Assembly (NCBI RefSeq): GCF_004151105.1
Contig: NZ_PHRF01000134.1
Coordinates: forward strand, 12,701 to 73,681
Source: Streptomyces sp. L-9-10
GTDB taxonomy: Bacteria; Actinomycetota; Actinomycetes; Streptomycetales; Streptomycetaceae
Reading direction: 5' to 3'
DNA: 60,981 nucleotides
Position numbers and translations under genes: made by a program. Positions 1 to 8,698 of the stretch are shown here, in pieces. Numbering within the stretch: the stretch's first letter is position 1; each line of letters begins with the position of its first letter. A model generated the notes under the pieces. That model had not been told where the DNA came from. It did not search any database and saw only the letters and a program-made list of their open reading frames with translations.

Positions 1-13
1 CACCACCACCTAG

Positions 14-1455
14 TAGGGCTTGGCCAAGTTGGTGCGGGGTCCGGCATGTCGCGGTGACAGGTGGGGCAGGCGCCGGTCCAGATCACGAGGAGTATCTGCA
101 GCTCGCGGACGACCCGGTAGAGGCTCAGGCCGACGCCGTCTCTTTTGGGGATCGGCTCAGCCGCTGAAGGGTGCAGAAGGCGTGGGCGACCGAGACGAGG
201 GTGACGTGGTGATGCCAGCCCGGCCAGGTTCGGCCTTCGAAGTGGGCCAGGCCCAGGGCCTGTTTCATCTCGCGGTAGTCGTTCTCGATGCGCCGGCGGA
301 GCTTCGCGGTGCGCACGAGGACGGCCAGTGGGGTGTCGGCGGGCAGGCCGGACAGCCAGAACTGCACGGGCTCGTCCTGGTCGGCAGGCCATTCGGCCAG
401 CAGCCAGCGGACCGGAAGCTCGGTGCCTGTTGTGGCCTTGCGGATCTCACGTCCGGCGGGCCGTATCCGCAGGGCCACGAAGCGGGAGTACATGCGTTTG
501 TGTCCACTGCGGCCGCTGCCCGGCCGTGATCCTTCCCGCCACCGCACCGGCCGCGCGGAAGATTCGCCGGCCGCGATGACCAGGCTCTTCACGGTCTGCA
601 CCGGCTCGGGGCAGGCAGGAACCGGACGGGGGCCGCGGCCGGAGTAGGCCGGGATGCATGTCTGTGCGTTTTCGGGTTGCGCGGTGGTCGTAGTCGAAAT
701 GCCCACCACGTAGTCGAGACCGTGTTCCTCCAGGCCGAGCCGGAAGGCGGCAGTGTCCCCGTAGCCGCCGTCGGCGATGACCTGGGGCACCTCGATGCCC
801 CAGGACCGCGTCTCGTCGATCATGTCGAGGGCCGGCTGCCACTTCTCGACATGACCCACCCCGGCGGGGATGGCGCACTTGTCACGGCGGGCGACCTTGG
901 CCGGATCGGCCTTCGGCGAGGCGGGATCCCAGCTCCCGGGCAGGAACAGACGCCAGTTCACCGCCGCCGAGGCGCCGTTGGAAGCCAGGTGCAGCGAAAC
1001 CCCGGCCTGGCAGTTGGTGACCTTGCCCGCCGTGCCGGTGTACTGCCGGGTCACGCACGCGGACGCGTCCCCGTCCTTGAGGAATCCGGTGTCATCGATG
1101 ACCAGCGCGGTGGGCTTGATCACCGGTTGCATGCGCCAGGCCAGCCGGGCCCGCACATGCGCCGCATCCCACGGGCTGGAGGTGACGAAGTGGGCCAGGG
1201 CCTGCCGGTTCCCGTCCTCGCCCAGACGGGCGGCCATCGGCTCCACCGACTTACGCCCGCAGTCCAGCAGCAGGCCCCGCGGATAGACCCGGCCCCACCG
1301 TCGCTGATCCGCCCGCGCGAACGGCTCGAACATCTCCGCCGCGAAGTCCTCCAGATCACACCGGACCGCAGCCAACTCCCCACCCAGCACACCCGGTCAA
1401 CGACACGACCGATCAAGAAGACACGCCATCACAGACCGCACATGACCAAGCCCTA
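14..1455 (-). mobile_element. IS701-family insertion sequence, apparently complete
   Basis: The ends form an inverted repeat: the left end reads TAGGGCTTGGCCAAG from position 14 and the complement of the right end reads TAGGGCTTGGTCATG from 1455. Directly outside lie identical CTAG tetranucleotides (10-13 and 1456-1459). A 4-bp duplication of YTAR form is known for the IS701 family, and CTAG fits. A single long transposase frame lies between the ends. Matching ends, a duplication and an open frame suggest a fairly recent insertion, in contrast to every other element in the window. Confidence 0.85.
125..1390 (-). CDS. IS701-family DDE transposase
   Basis: About 421 residues. It would cut and rejoin the element ends through a DDE nuclease fold. 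The first acidic motif is in VIDDTGFLKDG near residue 97 and the second is in VIADGGYGD near residue 205, followed by the family-typical C-terminal WxHHVTLVSVAHAF segment. The frame has no interruptions and is close to the usual length for this family in Streptomyces. I used the ATG at 1390; slightly earlier GTG-type starts are possible. It is the only gene of the element and is probably still functional as far as the sequence shows. Confidence 0.88.
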   Translation of the reverse strand: MLGGELAAVRCDLEDFAAEMFEPFARADQRRWGRVYPRGLLLDCGRKSVEPMAARLGEDGNRQALAHFVTSSPWDAAHVRARLAWRMQPVIKPTALVIDDTGFLKDGDASACVTRQYTGTAGKVTNCQAGVSLHLASNGASAAVNWRLFLPGSWDPASPKADPAKVARRDKCAIPAGVGHVEKWQPALDMIDETRSWGIEVPQVIADGGYGDTAAFRLGLEEHGLDYVVGISTTTTAQPENAQTCIPAYSGRGPRPVPACPEPVQTVKSLVIAAGESSARPVRWREGSRPGSGRSGHKRMYSRFVALRIRPAGREIRKATTGTELPVRWLLAEWPADQDEPVQFWLSGLPADTPLAVLVRTAKLRRRIENDYREMKQALGLAHFEGRTWPGWHHHVTLVSVAHAFCTLQRLSRSPKETASA

Positions 1456-1481
1456 CTAGGGATCCGGCCAATGGTTTCGGG

Positions 1482-1928
1482 TCAGGTCCGCTTGCGGCTC
1501 GCGATCTCGTCAGAGAGCTGCTGCACGTGGGCGGGGTCCGTGTCCCGGGCAAGGGCGACGTAGTGGTCCATGACGGCCGGCCGGTAGCGCACGGGCAACG
1601 TCTGTCCTGGGGCGAGTCGGGTGAGCTCGGTGATCGTGAGGTCTTCGTCCGCGATACCGCGGAACGAGATGCCGTCGGCGGTCTCCACGTCGAACATCAG
1701 GACCACGCGTGGATTGCCGTTGACCTCCCGCCAGTCGACGAGAACGCCGAGGGCAAGCGCCCCCGTACGCAGTTCCGCATTGCGCTTCCGTGCATCACTG
1801 CTCAGGAGCGGGTTCGGGGCGACGCCCGGGAAGTCGGGCCCGACGCCGAGCGATTCCCGACTCAGGTCGGGCCTGAGCTGCGCCATCAGATCGTTCAGAT
1901 CGTTGAGCTTCTTCTTCCAACCGAACAT
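1482..1928 (-). CDS. Conserved hypothetical protein with small beta-barrel-like domain
   Basis: 148 residues starting MFGWKKKLNDLNDLM. There is a polar, charged N-terminal helix of about 35 residues, then alternating beta-type segments (GVLVDWREVNGNPRVVLMF, then LAPGQTLPVRYRPA) that look like an OB or DUF3592-like barrel, and a short helical tail. No signal peptide or membrane segment is visible. I do not recognise the family by name. A run of GGAGGG-type bases lies just upstream of the ATG at 1928, supporting the start. It lies immediately outside the IS701 element, whose right end is at 1455, so its promoter side is intact. Confidence 0.6.
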   Translation of the reverse strand: MFGWKKKLNDLNDLMAQLRPDLSRESLGVGPDFPGVAPNPLLSSDARKRNAELRTGALALGVLVDWREVNGNPRVVLMFDVETADGISFRGIADEDLTITELTRLAPGQTLPVRYRPAVMDHYVALARDTDPAHVQQLSDEIASRKRT

Positions 1929-2127
1929 CCTGACCCCTCCCTCACACCGGTGCCGGAATCTCGGCCTGGCGCTTCGCCCTCACTGCGATTGTACGTCGCG
2001 GCCATTCCCGACCTCCGTCGCATCGCCCCGTCCCGATGGGGTCGCCGTCTGCGGTCGCGGACGGGCTCGGTCGGTGCACCTGTCTGTCGGACGAGCCACG
2101 TCCGCACGCCGACAGGAGGACCAAGCC

Positions 2128-2399
2128 GTGATCGATATTGGCCCCAACAGCAGCGGGCTTCCGGGATCGCGCAGTTGCGCGACATCGTGGGCGCGGTGAT
2201 GACCGTCGGCCCGTTCCTGAGCGTGCTCGCGCTCATCATCTCGGCGATCGTCTGGGGTTTCGGAGCCAACAGCAGCAACCCTCATCTCGCGTCCCGTGGC
2301 AAGACCGGGGTGCTGGTCTCGTGCGGTGCCGCGATCCTGTGCGGAGCGGCGGTCACGCTGATCAACTTCTTCTGGACCGTCGGCCAGGCCGTGAACTAG
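2128..2399 (+). pseudogene. DUF6112-type membrane protein, single-base frameshift
   Basis: A strong AGGAGG site (2114-2119) precedes GTG at 2128. The first frame gives IDIGPNSSGLPG and then stops at 2199. The next frame continues with IAQLRDIVGAVMTVG, a hydrophobic segment, GANSSNPHLASRGKTGV and a second hydrophobic segment, ending at 2399. Joined, the pieces match the small two-helix DUF6112 proteins that I associate with conjugative elements of actinomycetes. One G appears to be missing in the CCGGGATC stretch near 2163-2170. A sequencing error is possible. The downstream part could be translated alone from ATG 2199. Confidence 0.65.
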
Positions 2400-2480
2400 T
2401 ACGACGAGGCCGATTCCTACGACGAGGAGTGATGGTGAGTGCGCGTTCCAGCTGACCAGCATCAGTAGGGCGCCTGCTCC

Positions 2481-2618
2481 TCAGAGCCTCGGCTGGCGCA
2501 CTCGTTGCTGGAGCCAGTGGCCCGGCTTGCGGCCGAGAAGCAGACCGCGCACTCCGAGGACGGCCCAGATGATGGCCAGGATGTACAGCACCAGGGCCAG
2601 CACGCCGAAGATGAACAA
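2481..2618 (-). CDS. Possible small membrane protein (45 residues)
   Basis: Reading from a TTG at 2618, the frame encodes one long hydrophobic helix (FIFGVLALVLYILAIIWAVL) followed by a basic tail containing LLGRKPGHWLQQ. An AAGGGG stretch about 8 bases upstream could serve as a ribosome-binding site. The helix plus positively charged tail looks like a real single-pass membrane protein rather than a shadow frame. The start is uncertain, no family is recognised, and it may be the end of a longer broken gene because a stop lies only 11 codons upstream of the TTG. Confidence 0.35.
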   Translation of the reverse strand: MFIFGVLALVLYILAIIWAVLGVRGLLLGRKPGHWLQQRVRQPRL

Positions 2619-2691
2619 CCCATTTTCCCCTTGCTCGCGACCGCAGTCGAGTCACGCGATGCTGCGATCCAACCCGATTGGGTGGGAGCTT

Positions 2692-3950
2692 TCAGTTCTG
2701 GGGTGGGGTCAGCGTTCCGCGCCGGGGCTTGGTGCCGACGTTGTGGTGGGCGGGACGGCTGAACGCCTCACCGGTGGCGAGCACTCGGCCCACGTCATGA
2801 CGGGTGGCTGGGCGGCGGTTCTTCGAACCCGGTGGTCGACCTGGCCCGGGCCGGGACGATTTCGGTGCACCGGCTGGGGAACCGGTCCTCGTGTGCAGGC
2901 TTCTGAACCCTCTGCGGACGCGAACGGGTGTCAGTTTGTTCGGATCGGCCGCAGGTCGGTGGCCAGCGGGCCAGCCGGAGCTGGGCGTAGGCGGCGATCA
3001 CCAGCCATGTCCACCGGTCGGCCGCTTCCGGGCTGCGAAGCCGGGGCTTGGTCCAGCTGAGTGTCTGCTTCAACAGACGGAACGTGTGCTCGATGTCGAA
3101 CCGACGCAGGAAGGACTGCCGGCAGCGGTCGATATCCGCCTCGGTGGCGCCGGTGCGCGATCACCACAACCAGACCCGGTTGTTCACCCCACCGCTGGGC
3201 AGCTTCTCCGCGGTCAGGCGGATGGCGGTGCCCTCGATGACGGGCAGCGGGCCGTCGTAGTCGATCCAGGCCGCGCGGCGGGTGAGTCGTGGGTGCCGCC
3301 GGTCCCACGCTTGAGCGGTCGCCTTCCCGTAGAGCCGGGTGTCCGTGGTTGTCACGGTCTGCTCAGCGCCCCAGGTGCTGGTATCGCCGCAGACGAACTC
3401 GCCATCGTGCTTGGGCGGTCGGCCGCCTTTGGGGTCGTAGATCCGCGGTGGTGTCGGCCGTGGCATCACGCGGTCGGGTCGGAGCCGGCCGAGGATTTCG
3501 ACGGGCAGTCTGTCCAGCAGGTGGGCGATGCGCGGGGCGTCGTGTCCGGCGTCAAGCACGACCAGGACCTCCGGGGCCCCTGGTCTCCACTGGCCTGCGG
3601 CGACGAGCCGCTCGACGACCTCGCGGACCGCAGCGCGACCCGGGCCAGGTCGACACCTGACACCTCGCCGGCGCTCGCGCCTGCCCCCAAATGGTGTGTC
3701 CGAGGTCCAGGTGGTGCGTGCCCGCCAGAGGCTGTGTCGTCTTCGACCACCTGTCACGGGTCCGGCGATCACCGGCCGGCCCCCACGATCACCTGGGTTG
3801 TCCGCCCCCTGCGGCGGGCGTAGCGTAAATAAGGGCGCCCAGCGCAGTTCGGCCGTCGGCTCTGGGAGCCGCTGCGGAGCGTGGCGGCCGACAGTTGGTA
3901 TCCGCCGGCCCAGCCACGGCGCCAGCCCTCGCGTCGGCCGCGGGGGCGCC
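2692..3950 (-). pseudogene. Decayed DDE transposase (NF041680-type)
   Basis: The middle part is open from about 4051 to 3161 and carries family features: EVLVVLDAGHDAPRIAHLL (a DDE acidic residue), YDPKGGRPPKHDGEF, DTRLYGKATAQAWDR and LPSGGVNNRVWLW. A TGA then replaces a conserved Trp codon near 3160. The same frame continues with DRCRQSFLRRFDIEHTFRL and LKQTLSWTKPRLR, shifts frame near 2965, and ends with the family-typical KPRRGTLTPPQN and a stop at 2692. The N-terminal half is scrambled by further frameshifts or deletions around 3690-3900. It cannot make a working enzyme. Confidence 0.75.
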
Positions 3951-3971
3951 CGGGCCAGGAGTGGAGGGATC

Positions 3972-4520
3972 ATGACAACGACTGCTCGGCCGTCGGACGG
4001 CACGATCGAGACCGTGCCGCACGAGGTCCACCGGCTGACCGTCCAGGTCAACGAGTCGTTCGACGCCTTCCGGGAGCGCTACGAACACGCCGTTCCCGTG
4101 TTCCGGAGTGAGCGATTCGCGAAGCTCGTCGAGGAGGGCGCCGACTGGCAGACCGTCCTCGACGCGACGAAGGAGAACGCTCCGCACAGCTTCATCATCT
4201 ACTGGAGCGCGGAGTTCACATCGCTGATGCGGCTGGCGGGCGACCGGGGCCGCTGCGTGGAGTACCTGATGGGCAACCACACCTTCGCGCAGCGGATGTA
4301 CCGCTACAACCCGGCCGTCATGCTCTACGCGCCGCTGCGTACCGCGATCTTCGAGGACGCCGACGGTGCCACCTGGTTCACTGTCGACCAGCCCAGCACC
4401 GCCTTCGGCAGCTTCAACACCCCGCAGATCACCAAGGTCGGCTTGGAGCTGGACCACGAACTCGCCGCGCTCCTGGGGTTCCTTGACGTTCCGGTGCCGC
4501 CCGGACTGCAGTACTCCTGA
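3972..4520 (+). CDS. DUF302 domain protein
   Basis: 182 residues. A GGAGGG site (3963-3968) sits four bases before the ATG. The first 60 residues are helical and polar. The rest is a DUF302-type fold, recognisable from EYLMGNHTFAQRMYRYNPAVML, YAPLRTAIFEDADGATWFTVD and QPSTAFGSFN. DUF302 proteins have no settled enzymatic role. It lacks a signal peptide, so it should be cytoplasmic. It stands alone between two broken transposases but is itself intact, with normal codon use. Confidence 0.8.
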   Translation: MTTTARPSDGTIETVPHEVHRLTVQVNESFDAFRERYEHAVPVFRSERFAKLVEEGADWQTVLDATKENAPHSFIIYWSAEFTSLMRLAGDRGRCVEYLMGNHTFAQRMYRYNPAVMLYAPLRTAIFEDADGATWFTVDQPSTAFGSFNTPQITKVGLELDHELAALLGFLDVPVPPGLQYS

Positions 4521-4589
4521 GAGGGCGTCTAGATATGACATGTGGCGTGAATACTCCAGCCGTAGATCATGATCTTCATGTCTGAGTTG

Positions 4590-4905
4590 CGGCTTGTCCC
4601 GGTAGTGACTGGTGCGTGATCGGGCTTGATGACGTCGTCTCCACTCGGACCAGCTGCGGCGGTGGGCCACGTTGGACAGGGGCTGGACGACGAGCGCGAT
4701 GAACAGGTGCTGGATCTCGTTGCAGGTCAGCGGTATGAGGTCGTCGGAGGCCGGGCGGGTGTGTTCGTCGGCGCGGTCGACGGCGAGGAAGGCGTCGGCG
4801 AGCATGGCGAGGGTGACCCAGCGGGCCCAGGAGGGGTAGCGGCGGAGCTGGTGCTCGTCCAGGTCGGCCAGCCCCTTGACGACGCCCGAGAAATCGAAGC
4901 GTCTG
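4590..4905 (-). pseudogene. C-terminal fragment of an IS701-type transposase
   Basis: The minus strand encodes SGVVKGLADLDEHQLRR, WARWVTLAMLADAFLAV, DLIPLTCNEIQHLFIALVV and WSEWRRRHQARSRTSHYR. This pattern closes many Streptomyces IS701-type transposases. A frame change occurs near 4805 and nothing of the catalytic part remains. The frame then runs on without its own stop towards the DUF302 gene, so the element has lost both ends. It abuts, and seems to have truncated, the gene at 4920-5506. Confidence 0.65.
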
Positions 4906-4919
4906 GGACGAGATCATCA

Positions 4920-5506
4920 GCGGCGGCCTCGGCAGCGACTGGGACGCCTGCACCCACGTCTCCTCCGTCGGCTGGAACGCATAACCCTCGCAGGGACCAG
5001 TGGGAGCAGTGCGTACAGGCGGTGCCGGCGAACGCCTGGTCGGCGGAGGCGATGTCACCGCCGGTGAGATGTGCGGCCGCGTCCAGCGACGCGGACAAGG
5101 GCCGACGCGTGGCCGTGCGGAATCGGTGTGGCACGTCGGTGGTGATGTACCGGTCGGCCCCCACGGCATACACTCCGGGCTTCTTCCGCCAGGGGCTGCT
5201 TGCCCCGGTGGCCCGGCGCCACCTTGCTTCCGCGTCTGCCCACCGCTCCTCCGCATCCGCTGCACTCATGCAGAGGGCCTCCGCGATGGTCTCCCATCCG
5301 GTGCCACGGACCCGCTCGGCCATCACCGCAGTCCCCAGGAACGTGACCTCCATCGACTCGAAAAGGCGCACCGCCTGGCGCACGTAGTGGCCGGCCTGCG
5401 CCAGATCCTCACCAACCATCTGCGCATATGCGCCCAAGGCCGCTGTCCGGGATTCCGCCCCCAAAGCTCGATCCCGACGATGTCGGATTCTCACCGCGTC
5501 ACGCAC
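4920..5506 (-). pseudogene. Hypothetical actinobacterial protein, 3' end lost
   Basis: About 195 residues look coherent: AALGAYAQMVGEDLAQAG, VRLFESMEVTFLGTAVMAERV, an HTH-like stretch GWETIAEALCMSAADAEERW, and FAGTACTHCSHWSLRG. Beyond that the frame becomes low-complexity shadow sequence of the neighbouring transposase relic. The pattern resembles small Streptomyces proteins with a predicted helix-turn-helix and a C-terminal Cys/His cluster, but I cannot name a function. The start codon is uncertain; an ATG or GTG near the beginning of GAESRTAALGAYAQM would also work. Confidence 0.5.
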
Positions 5507-5677
5507 TGAGCGACTGTCCTTTGGCAGCGAACCCAGTCGCTGCTTTCCCGTCGCGGTCCAGTTGGCAGATTCGCAATGCTTCGCGGTCAGGGTGGCCGAT
5601 TCGTACTGGATCTTGCTTCGATCGGGGGGTTCGATCCCCGCTCGTGAGGTGCTCGGTCTGCCGGTTTGCGGGTGTGA

Positions 5678-6085
5678 TCAGTCGTCGGCCGTGCGTTCCT
5701 GGCTGCGCTGGTTTGCGCGGTCGACCTCGGCCATGTGTTCCTCGGCCCACTCACGAAGCCTGGCCAGCGGTTCTTCCAGTGTCGTGCCGAGCGGGGTGAG
5801 CCCGTAGTACACGCGTGGTGGCACTGACGCTTCCACCCGGCGGCTGACCAGGCCGTCACGGGCCAGCCCTTGAAGAGTGACCGACAACATCTTCTGCGAG
5901 ACGCCGGCCATCCTGCGCTGTAGTTCCGCGAAGCGCACCTCCTGCGGGGAAGCCTCCGCCAGCACTTTGATGGTCATGGACGTCCACTTCGTGCCGATCC
6001 GGTCAAGCAGACGCCGGGTCGGACACTGCGGATCGAACAGATCTCCACGATTCCCGTGAGGGGGGCGCCGCGTCGAGGAGGTCAC
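5678..6085 (-). CDS. HxlR-family winged-helix regulator
   Basis: 135 residues. Family signatures are CPTRRLLDRIGTKWTSMTI at the N-terminus (with the conserved Cys of HxlR proteins), the recognition region FAELQRRMAGVSQKMLSVTLQGL, and the wing VPPRVYYGLTPLGTTL. Such proteins bind short palindromes as dimers and often respond to thiol-reactive or electrophilic compounds. It is divergent from the hydrolase at 6186, and an imperfect GTTAC/GTAAC palindrome lies between them, so it probably regulates that gene and itself. The C-terminal tail beyond residue 115 is charged and not conserved in appearance. Confidence 0.88.
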   Translation of the reverse strand: MTSSTRRPPHGNRGDLFDPQCPTRRLLDRIGTKWTSMTIKVLAEASPQEVRFAELQRRMAGVSQKMLSVTLQGLARDGLVSRRVEASVPPRVYYGLTPLGTTLEEPLARLREWAEEHMAEVDRANQRSQERTADD

Positions 6086-6135
6086 CTGGAACTCACCACC
6101 TGTAGCAGAAGTGCGGTCTTGGCCCCTTCACCATA

Positions 6136-6168
6136 GTTACCTATCGTTTTGTTGTCACTATTCGTAAC
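6136..6168. promoter_or_regulatory. Candidate HxlR operator / divergent promoter region
   Basis: An AT-rich island in very GC-rich DNA carries GTTAC at 6136-6140 and its complement GTAAC at 6164-6168, with CTATCG and CACTATTCG inside. It lies between the divergent hxlR-type gene and the hydrolase gene. Position and symmetry suggest the regulator's binding site; the exact boundaries are inferred. Confidence 0.45.
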
Positions 6169-6185
6169 CACACAGGGGGATCGCC

Positions 6186-7130
6186 GTGCCTGCCGCACCG
6201 CGCCACATACCCAATCGCCCGTCCGACATCGAACTACGGCGGGTCACGGCCAACGGCGTCGACCTCAACGTGGCTCTCGCCGGCGAGGGGCCGGCCGTGC
6301 TGCTGCTGCACGGCTTCCCGCACACCTGGCAACTGTGGACCCATGTCCTGGACGGCCTCGCCGGGCAATACCGAGTGATCGCACCAGACCTGCGAGGAAC
6401 AGGCGCGAGCACGCACGCAAGGGACGGCTACGACGCCGGAACGCTTGCAACCGACGCCGAAGCCCTACTCGACGCTCTCGGGGAGAGTTCGGCGTCCGTG
6501 GTCGGCATCGACGCCGGAACCCCACCGGCCTTTCTTCTTGCCATGCGCCGCCCCGACCTCGTCCGGCAACTCGTGGTCATGGAGTCACTTCTGGGCACAC
6601 TTCTGCCGGGCGCCGAGGAATTCCTCGCCCATGGAGCACCGTGGTGGTTCGGCTTCCACGCGGTACCCGGCCTCGCGGAAACCGTACTCACCGGACACGA
6701 AGCCCAGTACATCGACTGGTTCCTGCGCGCGGGCTCCAACGGAGAGGGCGTGGATCCCGCCGTCCGAAACGCCTTCGTCCACGCGTACACCGGGACTGAG
6801 GCCCTGCGCTGCGCCTTCTCGTACTACCGGGCACTGCCCACGAGCAACGAACAGATCCAGGAAGCCGCCAATACCGGCCGGTTGACCGCACCCACCATGG
6901 CCATCGGGGCCCGCCCCGTGGGCAGAGCCCTCGAACAGCAACTGCGGCCGCTCGCCGATCATCTCGTCGGCCACATCATCGACGACTGCGGCCACATCAT
7001 CCCACTGCACCGCCCCAAGAGGCTGCTCAGCCTTCTGGAACCATTCCTCGCCTCGCCGCTGCAAACCCTCGAGCCTCGCGCGGACTCAGGAGCCGCTCTG
7101 CCCGCGCCTGTGCCGCCATCGCGCACGTGA
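6186..7130 (+). CDS. Alpha/beta hydrolase, epoxide-hydrolase-like
   Basis: 314 residues. The oxyanion motif LLHGFPHTW is at about 41-48 and the nucleophile elbow reads VVGIDAGTPPA with Asp109 where epoxide hydrolases and haloalkane dehalogenases place their Asp. A late GHIIPLHRP supplies the catalytic His, about residue 270. An Asp nucleophile argues against a serine esterase. No signal peptide is present. GTG 6186 follows a GGGGGA site. It is divergent from the HxlR regulator, which suggests inducible expression by an electrophile or related substrate. The substrate is unknown. Confidence 0.82.
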   Translation: MPAAPRHIPNRPSDIELRRVTANGVDLNVALAGEGPAVLLLHGFPHTWQLWTHVLDGLAGQYRVIAPDLRGTGASTHARDGYDAGTLATDAEALLDALGESSASVVGIDAGTPPAFLLAMRRPDLVRQLVVMESLLGTLLPGAEEFLAHGAPWWFGFHAVPGLAETVLTGHEAQYIDWFLRAGSNGEGVDPAVRNAFVHAYTGTEALRCAFSYYRALPTSNEQIQEAANTGRLTAPTMAIGARPVGRALEQQLRPLADHLVGHIIDDCGHIIPLHRPKRLLSLLEPFLASPLQTLEPRADSGAALPAPVPPSRT

Positions 7131-7181
7131 CTTCCGTCCGCCCAGCAGCGCTGCGGTCAGGCAGAGCCGCGGCGTCCAGGC

Positions 7182-8036
7182 TTACTGGGCACGGCAGGTC
7201 CTGAGGTAGCTGAGGAACGATGCCTGCAGCCCAGTCACGTGCGTTTCGTGCATGAGTGCGCTGGTGACGGATCCGCTGCGTGAGGTGAGGCGGTGAAGGA
7301 ACGTGGCCGCGTTCTTCGCGAGATTCTGGTAGACCGCCAAGTCTCCGAGGATCTCTCGGTCGTTGAAGGTCACGTGAAGCTTGGTAGCAGGCAGGGTGTC
7401 ACCCATTGCTTGAAGACGGGCGAAGACCTGACTGTCTGCATTGACAATGCCGGGGCTGCCAGCGCCGATGCTCTCGAAGAAGGTGCTATTGGTGAGCCAG
7501 GCGTAGAGACTGAAGAGTCCGCCGTAGGAATAGCCGAAGAGGCCGTGACCGCTCGGGGCTGTGCCGTAGTCGCGTTCGATCCGTGGGTGCAGGTCATCGG
7601 TAAGGAAGTTCAGGAACATATCCCCGCGGCTGTCGCTCAATTCAGCGAGGTAGGCGTCGGCTTGCTCGCGAGTCATCGTGCCCGCTTCGACCCCCATCTC
7701 CACCGCATCGATGTACTCCTTGGCGATGGGTTCGCCGGGGGGCACGAGGTCGCGGTTGCGCAACCGGTCCCAGTGCTCTGCTTCCTCGCCTGCGTAACCC
7801 ACGCTGACCTGGACGTAGGGTTGAATCGCCTGCATGGGGTCCAGTTGCGTGACGATGAGTGGGGCGGTCAGGCCCACGGCCCAGTTGCCGTCGAGCACGT
7901 ACACGACAGGCGCTTGCGCCGCGGCAGGGTCGTAGCGCGGTGGCGTGGTGACCCAGACGCCGTAGTCGTGCCCACCGCTGGAGCGCATCTCGAAGTAGTC
8001 GGTGTGGGCGAGGCAGCCCTGCCACATGGTGCTCAT
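7182..8036 (-). CDS. Esterase-like alpha/beta hydrolase (IroE/Fes-type fold)
   Basis: 284 residues beginning MSTMWQGCLAHTDYFEMRSS. It has an early strand YVLDGNWAVG, a mixed linker, and the nucleophile elbow GYSYGG with Ser170, followed by GSPGIV. This arrangement is that of the putative-esterase family (enterochelin esterase-like). A late ETHVTG provides the likely catalytic His. The ATG overlaps the TGA of the amidohydrolase relic by four bases, so the two were translationally coupled and probably cooperated before the upstream gene was damaged. The substrate is unknown; it is cytoplasmic by sequence. Confidence 0.78.
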   Translation of the reverse strand: MSTMWQGCLAHTDYFEMRSSGGHDYGVWVTTPPRYDPAAAQAPVVYVLDGNWAVGLTAPLIVTQLDPMQAIQPYVQVSVGYAGEEAEHWDRLRNRDLVPPGEPIAKEYIDAVEMGVEAGTMTREQADAYLAELSDSRGDMFLNFLTDDLHPRIERDYGTAPSGHGLFGYSYGGLFSLYAWLTNSTFFESIGAGSPGIVNADSQVFARLQAMGDTLPATKLHVTFNDREILGDLAVYQNLAKNAATFLHRLTSRSGSVTSALMHETHVTGLQASFLSYLRTCRAQ

Positions 8037-8612
8037 CTGAGGTCCTTCACGATGTGGCCGGCCTGGATTACGAGGACGGCGTTGGTGGGGTCGGAGAACA
8101 GTTCTGGGTCTTCGAGCGGGTTGCCGTTCCAAAGAACGAGGTCTGCCTGCGCGCCGGGAGTGATGACACCCACCTGGCCGGACAGGCCGAGGATCTCGGC
8201 GTTGGTCCGGGTCGCCGCCACGAGCGCTTCCATCGGCGTCTCGAGGGCTGCGCGCAGGCTGAGTTCTTTGCCACGACGGTCCTGGGCCGGACCGATGAGA
8301 TCGGAACCCAGCCCGATCCGTACTCCTGCGTGCTTGGCGACAGCGAGCGCCTTCGTCATCTGCTCGCGTGCGCCCTTGGCTCGGTCGCGGGTCGACTCGG
8401 CGAGACCGGCTCCTGCGGTGTCGTGCAGCAGTTGCTCGACGACAGCGAACGTGGGCACGAGGGCAACCTCGCGAGCGGCCATCAGGGTCGCTGTGGATTC
8501 GTCGAGGCTGGTGCCGTGCTCGACACCCGTTCTCGACAGTGATGTCGAGGTTGCTGGGATCGCGCCCCGATCCGTCGATGACCGCCGCGCCGACTACATG
8601 AGCCGGTCCCAT
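8033..8612 (-). pseudogene. Metal-dependent amidohydrolase with large internal deletion
   Basis: A GGAGG site precedes ATG 8612, and the first 30 codons read like an amidohydrolase start (VVGAAVIDGSGRDPSNLDIT). The sequence then jumps, with a frame change near 8520, to the family's C-terminal third: EHGTSLDESTATLMAAREVA, VRIGLGSDLIG (metal-binding Asp region), LGLSGQVGVITPGAQADLVL. Roughly 200 residues with the HxH, Lys and His metal ligands are missing. A near-repeat GTCGAGAACGG / GTCGAGCACGG marks the junction. The downstream esterase is still coupled to its stop codon. Confidence 0.75.
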
Positions 8613-8698
8613 AGTCGATCCTCCGCCGTTGTGAGCTGACTGCGACCATGTGCGAAGCAACACGGAACCGCCCATCCTTCTTTTCCAATGGATAAACT

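Noticed and set aside
5618..5650. A T-arm-like hairpin (GGGGGGTTCGATCCCCGC) suggesting a tRNA gene or attachment site
   Set aside because: No acceptor stem, anticodon arm or D arm can be folded around it. At most it is a chance match or a tiny tRNA-derived fragment.
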